Part shown: positions 45,652-52,824 of the stretch, in pieces
How the letters are laid out: each line of letters begins with the position of its first letter
Position numbering within the stretch: the first letter of the stretch is position 1
DNA from: Myroides odoratimimus
Lineage (GTDB): Bacteria; Bacteroidota; Bacteroidia; Flavobacteriales; Flavobacteriaceae
Reading direction: 5' to 3'
NCBI RefSeq assembly: GCF_001485415.1
Contig: NZ_BCMQ01000012.1
Span: forward strand, 1-64,000
DNA length: 64,000 nucleotides
The notes under the pieces: generated by a model
Told to the model about the DNA's origin: nothing
Databases searched by the model: none
The model's input: only the letters and a program-made list of their open reading frames with translations
Position numbers and translations under genes: made by a program

Positions 45652-46152
45652 TTATTTTAAAGCAGCGATAGCTTTTTCATAATTTGGTTCATCAGCTGTT
45701 TCAGCCACTTGTTCTGTATAGATTACTGTACCTTCTTCGTTTAAGATAACAATAGATCTAGACAACAATCCTTTTAAAGGTCCGTCTGTAAACAGCACCC
45801 CATAATCTTTTCCAAATTGTCCGTCTCTAAAATCAGACAACATCTCTACATTCGCAATACCCTCAGCTCCACAGAAACGCCCTTGTGCAAAAGGTAAATC
45901 TCTTGAAACACATAATACTACTGTATTCTCTAGTTTAGAAGCATCTTGGTTAAAATGTCTTACAGAAGTAGCACATGTAGGTGTATCCACACTAGGGAAG
46001 ATGTTTAAGATTACTCTTTTTCCCTTATAGTTTGCTAATGTTTTATCAGCTAAATCTCCTCCTACTAAATTGAATTCAGGAGCTTTTGTATTTAATCCTG
46101 GTAATGTTCCGATAGTTTGGATAGCATTACCTTTTAATGTTACAGTCGCCAT
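45652..46152 (-). CDS. tpx: thiol peroxidase (Tpx)
   Basis: 166 aa, standard length. Peroxidatic Cys60 in SVDTPTCATSVR and resolving Cys94 in GRFCGAEG, the atypical 2-Cys pattern of Tpx. It reduces hydroperoxides with thioredoxin as electron donor in cytoplasm or periplasm; no signal peptide here. It is separate from but near the prx/trx cluster. Confidence 0.95.
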   Translation of the reverse strand: MATVTLKGNAIQTIGTLPGLNTKAPEFNLVGGDLADKTLANYKGKRVILNIFPSVDTPTCATSVRHFNQDASKLENTVVLCVSRDLPFAQGRFCGAEGIANVEMLSDFRDGQFGKDYGVLFTDGPLKGLLSRSIVILNEEGTVIYTEQVAETADEPNYEKAIAALK

Positions 46153-46325
46153 ATTGTTTTATTTTTTAGGTTACACAAAAATAAGTAAAATTCGATAGAA
46201 TATAATGCTAAATACTGATAGATATATTAGCAAAACCTAAATGTAATAAATATATAATCAATGAAGCTCTCGTATGCAGTCTTCTAGAATTGGACTACAG
46301 TCTTATTTAACCCTAAAAACAAAAA

Positions 46326-46352
46326 AAGGACTGTACTCAGAGTACAGTCCTT
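46326..46352 (-). terminator. terminator of the prx-trx-DUF6952 cluster
   Basis: 12-bp perfect stem AAGGACTGTACT around CAG; T7 on the minus strand. Confidence 0.85.
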
Positions 46353-46373
46353 AAAAATTTTATAAAGAGAGTT

Positions 46374-46631
46374 TTATTTATCTATCGATCCTAAAACTCT
46401 TTGCATAAAGGTATTCAACGCTTCTTTTTGGGTAGCTCCTTCTTTTACAAGTTTCTGAACCTCTAGAGCCCCATACATATTAGAAATAAGTTCACCGATC
46501 ACATCTAGTTCCTCATCCTTAAGAGAAGGCACTTCTGTTAGGTTTTCTAACACTTCTAGCGTTTCTATAATATAATCTTGGTCGTTATCTGCAATGAATT
46601 GAGATAACTGTCTTATCACTGGTAATTTCAT
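46374..46631 (-). CDS. DUF6952-like small protein
   Basis: 85 aa, all-helical and acidic, starting MKLPVIRQLSQFIADNDQDY with ENLTEVPSLKDEELDVIGEL in the middle. No catalytic motif. In flavobacteria this small protein is typically found directly after a thioredoxin and a peroxiredoxin, as here, and was given a DUF number on that basis. An adaptor role in peroxide defence is a guess. Confidence 0.7.
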   Translation of the reverse strand: MKLPVIRQLSQFIADNDQDYIIETLEVLENLTEVPSLKDEELDVIGELISNMYGALEVQKLVKEGATQKEALNTFMQRVLGSIDK

Positions 46632-46651
46632 TCTATATCAGATTTATGAAA

Positions 46652-46960
46652 TTATACAATTTCGTTTACTAATTCGTGTAACACCTCAGTTTTATTTGTC
46701 TGAGTTTGGTTAACTAACTTACCGTTTACGAATGTAGCAAAAGTTGGTAAATTGCTTACATCAGCCAATTTTCTTGACTCAGGGAAGTTCTCAGCATCTG
46801 CAATTACAAATGTCATGTTTTCTTTCTCTGTAGCCAATTTTTTGAATTTAGGCTTCATAATTCTACAATTACCACACCAAGATGCAGCATATTGAACAAC
46901 CACTTTTTCATTTGAATTTACAATTTCTTGTAAATTATCTTTATCTAGTTCTAAAAGCAT
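46652..46960 (-). CDS. thioredoxin family protein
   Basis: 102 aa, single thioredoxin domain with active site WCGNC (Cys29, Cys32), cis-Pro in NLPTFATF. The CGNC dipeptide differs from the CGPC of housekeeping TrxA, so a specialised partner is likely; the peroxiredoxin 37 bp upstream is the obvious one. Cytoplasmic. Confidence 0.92.
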   Translation of the reverse strand: MLLELDKDNLQEIVNSNEKVVVQYAASWCGNCRIMKPKFKKLATEKENMTFVIADAENFPESRKLADVSNLPTFATFVNGKLVNQTQTNKTEVLHELVNEIV

Positions 46961-46997
46961 TTTTTTTAAATTTTGGGTTAGTAACCTGGTTTATTTC

Positions 46998-47636
46998 TTA
47001 GTGTTTGCTTAAGTATTCAGCTACACCTTTTCTGTCAGCATTCATTGCATCTTTTCCTTCTTCCCAGTTAGCTGGACATACTTCACCATGAGTTTGTACG
47101 TGAGCGTAAGCATCGATTAATCTGATGTACTCATTTACGTTTCTTCCTAATGGCATATCGTTTACTGATTCGTGGAAAATTTTTCCAGTCTCATCGATTA
47201 AGTAAGTAGCTCTATATGTAACGTTAGATCCTTCGATTTGAACTGAATCTAATTCTTCATTATATACTTCGTTTTCTACATCTAAGATTCCTAATACTGA
47301 TGATAAGTTTCTTTGAGTATCTGCGATAATTGGGTAAGTAACTCCTTCGATTCCACCATTGTCTTTTGCTGTGTTTAACCAAGCGAAGTGTACTTCGTTA
47401 GTATCACATGAAGCCCCAATCACCATAGTGTTTCTTTTTTCAAACTCTGGTAAAGCTGCTTGGAAAGCGTGTAATTCTGTAGGACATACGAATGTAAAGT
47501 CTTTTGGGTACCAGAATAATAATACTTTTTTATTGTTCTTTGTTGCTTCTTCGAAAATGTTGATTCTTAAATCATCTCCCATTTCAGACATTGCGTCTAC
47601 TGTGATGTTTGGAAATTTTTTACCTACTAAAGACAT
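46998..47636 (-). CDS. 2-Cys peroxiredoxin (AhpC/Prx1 type)
   Basis: 212 aa. Peroxidatic Cys51 in FTFVCPTELHAF, resolving Cys at about 187 in GEVCPANWEEG, conserved Arg in RATYLID. It reduces H2O2 and alkyl hydroperoxides, recycled by a thioredoxin. First of three co-directional genes (prx, trx, DUF6952). A TACATTTG -7-like element lies upstream on the minus strand at about 47679-47686. Confidence 0.94.
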   Translation of the reverse strand: MSLVGKKFPNITVDAMSEMGDDLRINIFEEATKNNKKVLLFWYPKDFTFVCPTELHAFQAALPEFEKRNTMVIGASCDTNEVHFAWLNTAKDNGGIEGVTYPIIADTQRNLSSVLGILDVENEVYNEELDSVQIEGSNVTYRATYLIDETGKIFHESVNDMPLGRNVNEYIRLIDAYAHVQTHGEVCPANWEEGKDAMNADRKGVAEYLSKH

Positions 47637-48148
47637 AATAATTTATTTTAAAGTTAATAATCCTTCTTGATTTCTTTTACAAATGTAAGGCTAGTAAATA
47701 CGATAATCTATTAATCTTGATTATTGTTTTTTATTCTAACATAAATAAAATCTATACTTACATTGCATTGTCTATTGATTAGTTTAGACATGTCTAAAGA
47801 TAGTCATTTTATATAGAACTAGGAAATCTTAGCATGTTATAATAATATTAATAAACCTAAATATTATTATAATCTATAGTATATCAGCTCCTTTATAGAT
47901 CTGTATATTTATTCTGCATCACTTTCTTCCCTAGCTTCTCTATAACAAAATAATTTCCACCTCATCATCCAAGTCTTTAATTTTCTCATCTTTTATTCAT
48001 TTTTACAGAAGTGATCGCATACTTATCGGATACTTATCGCATAGTGGTCGCATAAAAAAGGGCTAAAAGTATGCGACCACTATGCGATAACCTTCCCATC
48101 ACAAGTCGACCACTCCAAAAATGAATCAAAAAATAAGCAATGAAAAAA
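47637..48148. other. long intergenic region with repeat array
   Basis: Non-coding. Left part holds the prx promoter; right part holds the 11-bp repeat array at 48011-48091. Partial outer mirror arms (CATTTTTACAGAAGTGATCG near 47998 and CGACCACTCCAAAAATGAATC near 48107) extend the symmetry. Confidence 0.6.
48011..48091. repeat. 11-bp phased repeats, four direct plus two inverted
   Basis: Direct units GTGATCGCATA, CTTATCGGATA, CTTATCGCATA and GTGGTCGCATA fill 48011-48054 with no gaps. After a 15-nt spacer, two inverted units lie at 48070-48091. The inner arms 48034-48054 and 48070-48090 are perfect 21-bp complements. Not associated with a T run, so not a simple terminator. Confidence 0.85.
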
Positions 48149-48188
48149 GGCGATAAGCTTAGTACTACCTAAGTTTATCGCCCCTTTT
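48149..48188. terminator. terminator of the nhaC-like gene
   Basis: 14-bp stem GGCGATAAGCTTAG/CTAAGTTTATCGCC (one G-T wobble), loop of 6; A6 on one side and TTTTCT on the other. Confidence 0.85.
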
Positions 48189-48211
48189 CTCTATAATATA
48201 TAAGGTATGTC

Positions 48212-49666
48212 TTATGCCTTATTCACTATCTTTCTAATTTTATAATTAAATGCTGCATATAACAAGGTCACAAATGGACTCAAATAATTAAAAAATGCAT
48301 ACGGTAGATAGGTCATCGTAGGTATCCCCAATACTCCTGAATGATATGCTCCACAAGTATTCCAAGGGATCAATACTGATGTCACAGTCCCTGAGTCTTC
48401 TAATGTACGGCTCAGATTCTCTGGTGCTAATCCTTTTGCCTTATAAGCGTCAGAAAACATCTTACCTGGTACCACGATAGATAGATACTGATCTGATGTC
48501 ATCACATTAATCGCTAAACAACTAGCTACTGTACTTGCAAATAACCCGAATACATTATTAGCAATATTCAACAGTGCCATCGAGATCTTCTGTAATGCTC
48601 CAATAGCTTCCATCGCTCCACCAAAAAACATAGCACATAAAATCAACCAAACCGTATTCAACATACTTGCCATCCCTCCTGCTTCAAACAAGCCGTTCAG
48701 GCTCTCTAATGGCGACAAGATTCTGATATCTGTAGTCAGTGCTAGCATAACACCTTTATACGCATTATAAAAATTAAATGTATCTCCACCTGATACTGCG
48801 ACTACGATGTCTGGCTGGAAAATCAGTGCAAATACTCCTCCTAATAGTGTTCCTATCAATAATGCTGCTATAGGCTGTACTTTCTTAACGATCAAAAAAA
48901 CTACAAATACTGGTACTATAAATAAAATAGGTGTGATATTAAATGTATCTGCTATAGCCTGTAAAGTCACTGATGTATCTACATCTCCTCCATGACCATA
49001 TAATACCCCTAACACAGAGAACAGCACTAACGTAACGATATAAGTAGGTACTGTAGTGTACAGCATATATCTGATATGGGTAAATAAGTCTGTACCTGCC
49101 ATCACTGGAGCAAGGTTAGTCGTATCAGATAATGGGGATAACTTATCTCCAAAATAAGCTCCTGATATCACAGCTCCTCCTATCATCCCTATAGGCATCC
49201 CTATCGCATTACCTATCCCTACTAACGCTATCCCTACTGTAGCAGATGTAGTCCATGAACTACCTGTAGCTATAGATATAATAGAAGTAATGATCAGACA
49301 GGCTGGTAGATAAATAGCGGGATGTAAAATCTGTAACCCGTAATAAATCATACTAGGTATAATCCCGCTTAAAAGCCAAGTACCCGATAAGGCTCCTACT
49401 AATAATAAAATAAAGATAGCACTAGAGGTATCTCTAACATTATTAATAATCTGCGTGATCACCTTATCGTAACTTACATGATTAAAGATACCCACAACAG
49501 TAGCAATAGAACCACCTATTAATAAGATAAACTGATTCGTACCAGACAAGGCGTCATCCCGGAATACAAACACATTAATAGCTAATAATCCTACTAAAAT
49601 AACAACAGGAATTAGCGATTGAAATAACGTGATTGGCTTCTCTACTTTGTCGTGTTTACTACTCAT
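48212..49666 (-). CDS. nhaC: NhaC family Na+/H+ antiporter
   Basis: 484 aa with about eleven to twelve hydrophobic segments. NhaC-type motifs: SGTWLLSGIIPSMIYYGLQ, GSSWTTSATVGIALVGIG, AYFGDKLSPLSDTTNLAP (ion-path acidic residues), and VTSVLIPWNTCGAYHSGVLG. Inner-membrane sodium or malate-type antiporter of the ion transporter superfamily. The MalN/NhaC distinction is not clear. Stand-alone gene. Confidence 0.88.
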   Translation of the reverse strand: MSSKHDKVEKPITLFQSLIPVVILVGLLAINVFVFRDDALSGTNQFILLIGGSIATVVGIFNHVSYDKVITQIINNVRDTSSAIFILLLVGALSGTWLLSGIIPSMIYYGLQILHPAIYLPACLIITSIISIATGSSWTTSATVGIALVGIGNAIGMPIGMIGGAVISGAYFGDKLSPLSDTTNLAPVMAGTDLFTHIRYMLYTTVPTYIVTLVLFSVLGVLYGHGGDVDTSVTLQAIADTFNITPILFIVPVFVVFLIVKKVQPIAALLIGTLLGGVFALIFQPDIVVAVSGGDTFNFYNAYKGVMLALTTDIRILSPLESLNGLFEAGGMASMLNTVWLILCAMFFGGAMEAIGALQKISMALLNIANNVFGLFASTVASCLAINVMTSDQYLSIVVPGKMFSDAYKAKGLAPENLSRTLEDSGTVTSVLIPWNTCGAYHSGVLGIPTMTYLPYAFFNYLSPFVTLLYAAFNYKIRKIVNKA

Positions 49667-49892
49667 TTACTTAAATCTTAAATTTATTTTGATGCGAAAG
49701 TAACGATTTTACAGTTATATCTTATGCAAAATAAGACATAATACAATATAACTATTAAAAAATCATATTTTACTTTACTGATTCATAGTTTATTATAAAA
49801 AAGAATACCAATAAATCCAATTAAAGGTTCAAAAAAATTGTTAAAAACAAAACTTTTTTCTATATTTACTACATACATATAAAGCAATTTAT

Positions 49893-50003
49893 ATGCAATC
49901 TTTATGTACTATCTCTAAAGAAGAGATACATTTAGATATAAAATATTGTTGTTTTGATGTTTTTAGAGGACATCATATTAAGCTACTTATCTACAATAAG
50001 TAG
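49893..50003 (+). CDS. possible 36-aa small ORF
   Basis: Frame MQSLCTISKEEIHLDIKY with CCFDVFRGHHIK following, ending in TAG inside the terminator stem. A promoter-like TTG-N20-TATATTTA precedes it at about 49838-49868. No homology recognised; it may equally be a non-coding RNA. Confidence 0.3.
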   Translation: MQSLCTISKEEIHLDIKYCCFDVFRGHHIKLLIYNK

Positions 50004-50014
50004 CTTTTTTTATA
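49980..50014 (+). terminator. strong terminator of a short transcript
   Basis: AAGCTACTTA pairs with TAAGTAGCTT, loop TCTACAA, then T7; no annotated gene precedes it on the plus strand. Confidence 0.85.
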
Positions 50015-50186
50015 CCTCTAAAGTATAGGTACCTCACCCCTTAATTACAACAATATTATTTTACACAAACCTTATAGTCAGTCCATTATTCTATTTTTTA
50101 ACGATTGCTTTTATTAATTTCACAAGGATTATTTGTCTAAGACTGAATCCCAAACTAACTTTGCTCTTATATCAAAACTCAACAAT

Positions 50187-51113
50187 ATGATAGTAAGACA
50201 CAAAAAGCATATCATACAAATGCTTTTTATATGGAAGGGGTCTGTCCTTAAAAAAATATTTCCAACGCTACTGGCTATCTTTATATTCTCTTGGATTGTC
50301 TATTTTGCTCATTACCTATTCCCTGATGTAATAATCCCACTTAATGTAGGAGCGTTTGCCTTAGTAGGTATTTCGCTAGCGATATTCTTAGGATTTTGTA
50401 ATAATGCGGCTTATGATCGCTTCTGGGAAGGAAGGAAACAATGGGGAAGCCTAGTGATACACTCTAGATCGCTTGCTTTTCAGATTCAAAACTATATAGA
50501 CGAAAGCCCTTCGTTCTCTAAAAAGGAAAAACAAGAGGGGATCAAACTTATTATTGCTTTCTGCTATCTCTTAAATAAACAACTGAGAGAAAAGACAGAC
50601 TATGAAGAGATACGTCAGTACCTGAAAGAAGAGGTATATCAAGAAATGCTGACTAAGAAATTTAAACCTGCGTATATTCTTAATGAATTAACGAAATGGA
50701 TAGCTACACAGCAGCGTGCAGGTAGACTAGATACTATCACACAAGCTAGGATAGACAAGAATATCGATGAACTATCCATAGTATTAGGTGCATGTGAACG
50801 TATCGTACATACTAAAATTCCGTTTGTATACTTTGTTATTCTACACAGGACAGTCTATGTGTACTGCTTTATACTTCCGTTTGGATTAATTGATCTTATT
50901 GTCTGGACTATGCCCTTCTTTGTGACCTTCGTAGCGTATACCTTTATCGCACTAGACGCTGTAGTAGCAGAGATAGCAGAGCCATTCGGAGAAGAAGAAA
51001 ACGACCTTGCTCTAGATCAGATGTGTGCTAATATAGCTTATTCTCTAAGTGAAATATCGGAAATGCCTCTACCAGAGCTGATGACACCTGATAAGAACTA
51101 TATCGTTACATAA
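50187..51113 (+). CDS. bestrophin family anion channel
   Basis: 308 aa from ATG 50187 (MIVRHKKHIIQML); a TTG at 50133 would add 18 residues not usual in the family. Membrane segments at about residues 27-47, 55-75, 215-235 and 240-260. Signature GFCNNAAYDRFWEGRKQWGSL and C-terminal EPFGEEENDLALDQMCANI. Prokaryotic bestrophins form pentameric ion channels (cation-selective in the Klebsiella example). Stand-alone gene. Confidence 0.88.
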   Translation: MIVRHKKHIIQMLFIWKGSVLKKIFPTLLAIFIFSWIVYFAHYLFPDVIIPLNVGAFALVGISLAIFLGFCNNAAYDRFWEGRKQWGSLVIHSRSLAFQIQNYIDESPSFSKKEKQEGIKLIIAFCYLLNKQLREKTDYEEIRQYLKEEVYQEMLTKKFKPAYILNELTKWIATQQRAGRLDTITQARIDKNIDELSIVLGACERIVHTKIPFVYFVILHRTVYVYCFILPFGLIDLIVWTMPFFVTFVAYTFIALDAVVAEIAEPFGEEENDLALDQMCANIAYSLSEISEMPLPELMTPDKNYIVT

Positions 51114-51144
51114 TGTATCGAAAGTACATCACTAACGCTCATAA

Positions 51145-51174
51145 AAAAAGCACTTCGAATGAAGTGCTTTTTAG
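51145..51174. terminator. bidirectional terminator
   Basis: AAAAAGCACTTC-GAAT-GAAGTGCTTTTT between convergent genes. Confidence 0.88.
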
Positions 51175-51180
51175 TTATAA

Positions 51181-51381
51181 TTAAGCGTTAATTAAATTTA
51201 AAGATTCTTGAAGTTCTGGTTTTTCTAGAACATAACCATTCACCCATTTCGTTAAGCGATCTACATCATAAGGCAATAATTGATTAATAGCTTTATGAAG
51301 TTCTTTGTAAAATAACTTTGGATCAAAACTTACATTCTCAAGTATAGTTTTTGCGAAATCAAACATTAAACGTGTTTTCAT
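51181..51381 (-). CDS. small conserved protein, paralogue A
   Basis: 66 aa: MFDFAKTILENVSFDPKLFY core, then LLPYDVDRLTKWVNGYV. Soluble, helical, acidic; no known motif. Closely similar to the protein encoded at 51600-51800 (identical over the MFDFAKTILENVSFDPKLFY stretch), so a tandem duplication. The function is unknown. Confidence 0.75.
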   Translation of the reverse strand: MKTRLMFDFAKTILENVSFDPKLFYKELHKAINQLLPYDVDRLTKWVNGYVLEKPELQESLNLINA

Positions 51382-51565
51382 ATCTGTAATTTTTTATCTT
51401 ACTACATAGTAAACATAGTCATTTTGAAAAGTATTTCCCGTTTTTCCCTCAGACTTTAATACAATTTTAGCAATTAATATCTGATTCTCATAATTTGAAT
51501 AAATTGACTGAATTTTATTAAATAAATATTTCAATAATTTCATTTTCTGCAATGAGTTGATCTTA

Positions 51566-51597
51566 TAAAAAAAGCATCTCCTATGGAAGTGCTTTTA
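51566..51597 (-). terminator. terminator of small paralogue B
   Basis: Imperfect stem AAAAAGCAT.../...GTGCTTTTA with a T7 on the minus strand, a few bases after the stop. Confidence 0.6.
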
Positions 51598-51599
51598 TC

Positions 51600-51800
51600 T
51601 TATGCGTTCAGTAATTCTAAGGATTGATGTAGTTCTGGTTTTTCCTGAACATAACCGCTAACCCACTGTTTTAACTGATCTAAATCGTATGGTAATAAAT
51701 TCTGAATTGCTTTTTGCAATTCCTTATAAAATAACTTTGGATCAAAACTTACATTCTCTAATATCGTTTTGGCAAAATCAAACATTGTTCTTCTTTTCAT
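51600..51800 (-). CDS. small conserved protein, paralogue B
   Basis: 66 aa from ATG 51800 (MKRRTMFDFAK), which aligns with the start of paralogue A; a longer frame to 51824 is not preferred. Ends KPELHQSLELLNA against KPELQESLNLINA in paralogue A. Each copy has its own terminator, so they are separately transcribed. Function unknown. Confidence 0.75.
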   Translation of the reverse strand: MKRRTMFDFAKTILENVSFDPKLFYKELQKAIQNLLPYDLDQLKQWVSGYVQEKPELHQSLELLNA

Positions 51801-51824
51801 ATTTGTAATACTATTGTAACACAT

Positions 51825-52152
51825 GAGCTAAATTAGCACTTACCGTATTAAAACACAAAAATAAATAACATTTTATTATTATTTTAAGCATTTATACATT
51901 AAATAAACTTTTATATCTTAATATATAAAATAGTATCAACAAACATCTGTAAGTATTATATAAAAACATCATGTTACCCTATAAATTCACAAAATGTGTA
52001 TTTCCAAACAAATTGGGGGTATAAAAAAATGAACTCTATTCATAACTAATGATGAATAAAGTTCATTTAGATATTAAGATAAATTCTTTTCGACCGATTT
52101 ATCCTGCTTTATATTATCCTGATAGAGTCACACCTATCTTATCTTTATGACA
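51825..52152. other. AT-rich intergenic region
   Basis: Contains only the CBS-gene terminator (52025-52064, ATGAACT/AGTTCAT stem with T7 on the minus strand). Nothing else seen. Confidence 0.5.
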
Positions 52153-52575
52153 CTAATACTGTTTTAAGAAGTACTTCAATAAATCCGTAGTAGTCACTAT
52201 TCCTTTTAAATGTCCTAGCTGATCAACTATCGGTATAGAGTGATAGCTCTGCTTTGACAGTATTTCTGTTACCTCTTTTACTGTTGCTGTAGGTAAGGCA
52301 CTTACCACTACTTTAGCCATTAGTTGTTCTATAGAATATAAGTCATAGACTACAGAAGGCATGTCTTCTGACTCATCCTCGACCACATCGACATAACTGA
52401 TTTTAATCAAATCAGAATAACTTAGCACTCCTATTAATTTATCCCCCTTAACGATAGGGATGTGTCTTATTTTATGTTTTTTAAACAATCTCTCTGCATC
52501 ATATAAACTATCGGATAAAGTAAGAGTGATGAGCTCTTTAGTCATAATCTCTTCAACTGGAACCTTTTGTTTCAT
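52153..52575 (-). CDS. CBS-domain pair protein
   Basis: 140 aa consisting of two CBS motifs: VEEIMTKELITLTLSDSLYDAERLFKKHKIRHIPIV and about residues 68-135 (MAKVVVSALPTATVKEV, YHSIPIVDQLGHLKGIVTTTDLLKYF). Such stand-alone Bateman modules bind adenine nucleotides and regulate partners. Partner unknown. Confidence 0.88.
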   Translation of the reverse strand: MKQKVPVEEIMTKELITLTLSDSLYDAERLFKKHKIRHIPIVKGDKLIGVLSYSDLIKISYVDVVEDESEDMPSVVYDLYSIEQLMAKVVVSALPTATVKEVTEILSKQSYHSIPIVDQLGHLKGIVTTTDLLKYFLKQY

Positions 52576-52779
52576 AACAATCAGATTTTAGTTAGACAAT
52601 ACACATATAAAAAGGTCACCTTTTTATTACTTTAAATTTACGATACTTATAGGAATATAACAAATTAACTGCCAATGGATTAATTCTATTTTTCAAGTAA
52701 TTAGACAATATCTTCATTATTTAAAAAGGAATATCTTCATTTTCATTCTTTATAGCTTATATCCTGCCTTCTTTACCAT

Positions 52780-52817
52780 AAAAAAGCACTTCTGTATCTC
52801 TACAAAAGTGCTTTTTA
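52780..52817 (-). terminator. terminator of the WG-repeat gene
   Basis: AAAAAGCACTT pairs with AAGTGCTTTTT, 14-nt loop. Confidence 0.75.
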
Positions 52818-52824
52818 TACAAAC

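Larger units (their letters stand above)
49667..50186. other. intergenic region with small transcript candidate
   Basis: Only the sORF/terminator unit at 49893-50014 stands out; the remainder is AT-rich without features. Confidence 0.5.

Noticed and set aside
48011..48091. CRISPR array
   Set aside because: The units are only 11 bp, contiguous without spacers and partly inverted; no cas genes nearby.
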